From positions 1 to 64,000 of the forward strand of contig CAYTER010000002.1 of assembly GCA_964436815.1 (NCBI GenBank): 64,000 nucleotides of DNA, in the 5' to 3' direction. The stretch comes from UBA993 sp964436815. Lineage in GTDB: Bacteria > Bacillota > Dethiobacteria > DTU022. The notes under the pieces were generated by a model, which was not told the DNA's origin, did no database searches, and saw nothing but the letters and a program-made list of their open reading frames with translations. Numbering within the stretch: position 1 is the stretch's first letter; each line of letters opens with the position of its first letter. The position numbers and the translations under genes were made by a program. Below are positions 61,769-64,000 of this stretch, piece by piece.

Positions 61769-64000
61769 TCAGGATAAGGGAAGCACTACTTCAAACCTTG
61801 AACCCGCCCCTTCAATACTGGAAAAATCAATTTTACCGCCATGACCGGCAATGATTTTATGGCTGATGCTTAGTCCGATTCCCACTCCATCTGCTTTGCT
61901 GGTCACAAAAGGATCAAAAATCTTTTCTTTTACAACCTCGGATATCCCGACGCCCGAGTCTTCAATAAATACTGTCAGATTGCCGGCGGCAGTTCTTATT
62001 CCTGCATTCAGAATACCACCTTCAGGCATAGCATGAACTGCATTAACGCATATATTCAGCAGGGCTTGCTTAATTAGGGCCCGGTCAACATCAATAAGCT
62101 TGTCCTCACCCTGAAAATCAAGATTGACCATTATTCCATTGGCATCAAGTTGCGGCGACAAGAGCGCAATAACTTCACCGATTAGATCTTTAATATTTAC
62201 TTTCTCCAATGTGAGGACCGGTTCCTTTACAAAATTTAAAAGTTCTCCGACTAAATCGTTTATCCTGATTATTTCCTGGCTGACGACACTGGAAAATCTG
62301 TTCCGGAAATCGTGATCCTCATATTTCTCGGGCAACAAATCAGCAAATGTTTTTATTGAAACCAGTGGATTCTTTATTTCATGAGCAATGCCGGCTGCTA
62401 CTTCACCGAGTGATACCAGGCGCTCCGACTTGCTCTTTTCCTGCTCCAGTTCTTTAATTCTGGTTACGTTGCTAAACACAATAATTACTTCGCGGGCTCG
62501 GCTTTCCGGAGATTCGACGATTGAAGTATTGCAGGTCAGGTAGCTGGTATTCTTTCCAACGGTATGTTTGATTTCGACCTGCTTGATACCTGCCCCTTTA
62601 TTTATTGTTTTCCAAAATAAATCGTAGATATCCGCCCCTAAAGCAGGCGTAATTTTTTGACCGATCACCTTTTCGGCATTAAGTCCAAAGATATATTCAG
62701 CCTCGTTATTAAATACGGTAATAATTTTAGCTTCATTAACGGCGATCAGCCCGTTGCCCATATTGAGCAAAATATTTTCCTGGTATTGCTTTATCGATAA
62801 GATCTCTTCATATAAGCGGGCATTGACAAGTGAAGAGGTAACCTGTGAAGAGAGGGATGATATCAGATTTATATCTTCCCGGTAAAACGGTTCCCCTGAG
62901 TTTTTCAGGCCGAGAAATAATATACCCTCGATTTCATCTTCGATCATCAGGGGTATGGCCATTTCCATTTCCAAAACTTTCATTTTTTCTGAAACCAACG
63001 CTTCGTCAAGCTGGCTGATCCCTTTACTGAAATCACTCTGTAATACAATTCTTTTATGGGTATCTAAATAATCGGTTATCAATTTTATAACTGCTAAATC
63101 GGGAACGATTCTCTCATAATCTGCCATGCTTCCGCTAAATCCCGGCAGTTCATACTGCCGGTCATTTCCCTTCAGGCAGTAAAGGCCATACTCAAGATTC
63201 ATATACTTGACCAAATCGTTGAGAATCGTTTCAAATATCAACTCTTTATCAAGAATATGCCTTAGATTGTTAACACTGTTGGCCAGCAAGCTGTGATAAT
63301 CGACAAAGTTTTTATAGAATAGCTTTCTAATCAGGTAATCAATCCGTCTGCTGATCGTTGGATACCCGATTACCACGAGAAAAACCACTATCGCGATTAA
63401 TAACTCTGAATCTGCAGTCTCAAATCCTGTATTCTCGTTAAAAAGCAGCCTGATCAGGACGACCGCAAAACAGGCTAAAATAATTGCCGCTACCACAGTA
63501 GTTAAATTTTTACGCAGTGCAAAGCGGATATCCATAAAACGGTACTTAACGATTGAATAGCTTACTGCTCCAAGCATGATCAGGCTGAAAGCCGGCCCCA
63601 TGGAACGAATATCGATACCAAAAATATAGATAACGCCCATAAACGGCAGCAGAACATTAACGATGATAATCATTGAAGCCGTAGCAAGAGTTCCGTAATA
63701 AAAATAACTGAGCTGAGCCCTGATTTTTGAGCGGGCAATTTTCATCTTTTTGTAAAGCTGACTGAAAGCAAAAGCAGTCATCAGCAGCAGGAAAAGGATC
63801 CACGGATAGGTTAGAAAACCATAAATGATCAGGTTCTCCTGATAAGGTTCCATGATCCCGGTTATAAAATAAGGTGTAAAAGATAAAACTGCAAATAATA
63901 TACTAAAAGCCATGGTGATTAAGGCAACTTTGTTTTTAAAAAGCTTTTCCTGGAAAAGCGACAGCGTTATAGCCAGTACATGCCACGGCGCAATTATTCC
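61769..64000 (-). CDS. Membrane sensor histidine kinase (7TM-GAF-PAS-HisKA-HATPase), N-terminus missing
   Basis: The frame is open to the window edge, so the first part lies outside; 743 residues are visible. A multi-helix membrane region (about 1-200 visible) is followed by GAF (about 225-400), PAS (about 415-525), HisKA with AHEIKNPLVS (near 538) and a complete HATPase (LINICVNAVHAMPEGG, EDSGVGIS, GVGIGLSISHKI). The L-P-E-K-Y-E-D-x-x-F-R stretch after the phospho-His is shared with the neighbouring degenerate kinase, so the two are probably paralogues. The likely target is the HD-GYP regulator downstream. Confidence 0.92.
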   Translation of the reverse strand, partial: GIIAPWHVLAITLSLFQEKLFKNKVALITMAFSILFAVLSFTPYFITGIMEPYQENLIIYGFLTYPWILFLLLMTAFAFSQLYKKMKIARSKIRAQLSYFYYGTLATASMIIIVNVLLPFMGVIYIFGIDIRSMGPAFSLIMLGAVSYSIVKYRFMDIRFALRKNLTTVVAAIILACFAVVLIRLLFNENTGFETADSELLIAIVVFLVVIGYPTISRRIDYLIRKLFYKNFVDYHSLLANSVNNLRHILDKELIFETILNDLVKYMNLEYGLYCLKGNDRQYELPGFSGSMADYERIVPDLAVIKLITDYLDTHKRIVLQSDFSKGISQLDEALVSEKMKVLEMEMAIPLMIEDEIEGILFLGLKNSGEPFYREDINLISSLSSQVTSSLVNARLYEEILSIKQYQENILLNMGNGLIAVNEAKIITVFNNEAEYIFGLNAEKVIGQKITPALGADIYDLFWKTINKGAGIKQVEIKHTVGKNTSYLTCNTSIVESPESRAREVIIVFSNVTRIKELEQEKSKSERLVSLGEVAAGIAHEIKNPLVSIKTFADLLPEKYEDHDFRNRFSSVVSQEIIRINDLVGELLNFVKEPVLTLEKVNIKDLIGEVIALLSPQLDANGIMVNLDFQGEDKLIDVDRALIKQALLNICVNAVHAMPEGGILNAGIRTAAGNLTVFIEDSGVGISEVVKEKIFDPFVTSKADGVGIGLSISHKIIAGHGGKIDFSSIEGAGSRFEVVLPLS

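Noticed and set aside
1..64000. CRISPR arrays, tRNA or rRNA genes, insertion sequences, prophage
   Set aside because: I saw no regularly spaced repeats, cloverleaf-like genes, transposases or phage genes on either strand.

Overview
The window looks like chromosomal DNA of an anaerobic, selenocysteine-using, low-to-mid GC Firmicute (Clostridia in the broad sense; a Syntrophomonas- or Dethiobacter-like lineage would fit, but this is inference). The evidence is AGGAGG-type ribosome sites with many TTG/GTG starts, a UGA-containing formate dehydrogenase, phosphate butyryltransferase/butyrate kinase, rubrerythrin/rubredoxin/flavodiiron oxygen defence, a LiaFSR-type envelope system, LCP and YkwD-type proteins, and Firmicute-style promoters. 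I see no rRNA, tRNA, CRISPR array, insertion sequence or prophage, and no gene-free stretch longer than about 300 bases.

Layout. 1-700: end-truncated TRAP-type solute-binding lipoprotein. 888-3238 (minus): sulfur/Fe-S operon of an IscS-like protein, IscU, TusA-like and DsrE-like proteins. 3274-3343: a symmetric pair of face-to-face promoters, the other one driving rubrerythrin and rubredoxin (3429-4111). 4169-4441 (minus): a 90-residue HesB/IscA-like selenoprotein read through an in-frame TGA, with a Fur-box-like site on its promoter. 4486-6690: orphan DNA methyltransferase and a DUF2817 peptidase-like protein. 6911-14906: glycerate kinase, a lipoprotein, MATE exporter, RlmD, a diguanylate cyclase, TraB and YbaN proteins. 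15080-25255: FAD disulfide reductase, YibE/F, CAP, CBS, M20 peptidase with two membrane partners, HIT, YyaL and ZIP proteins. 25434-28751: glnS, a Clp-fold membrane protease and a rhomboid. 28879-34088 (minus): formate dehydrogenase operon (NuoE-like, a Cys-rich 59-mer, NuoF-like, selenoprotein FdhA). 34377-39185: ferritin, a DUF2284 protein and a three-subunit molybdenum hydroxylase. 39263-43789: trypsin-like protease, Yip1, SppA, cupin, FprA. 43839-48484: RND exporter with a large insertion, plus a TetR regulator. 48599-50624: ptb-buk. 50744-57378: Tex, LCP, signal peptidase I, LiaFSR-like system. 57648-64000: homoserine dehydrogenase, an HD-GYP response regulator and two related sensor kinases, one apparently catalytically degenerate.

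How it works together. The redox theme is strong: the formate dehydrogenase couples formate to NAD(P) and perhaps ferredoxin; ptb-buk makes ATP from acyl-CoA; rubrerythrin, rubredoxin, FprA and ferritin handle oxygen, peroxide and iron; and the Isc-type operon with the HesB-like selenoprotein suggests Fe-S or selenium/sulfur handling linked to iron status. The most notable features are the Sec-containing HesB-like gene, the IscS homologue without its PLP lysine, the mirror-image promoter pair between them, and the pseudokinase/kinase/HD-GYP set at the right end.
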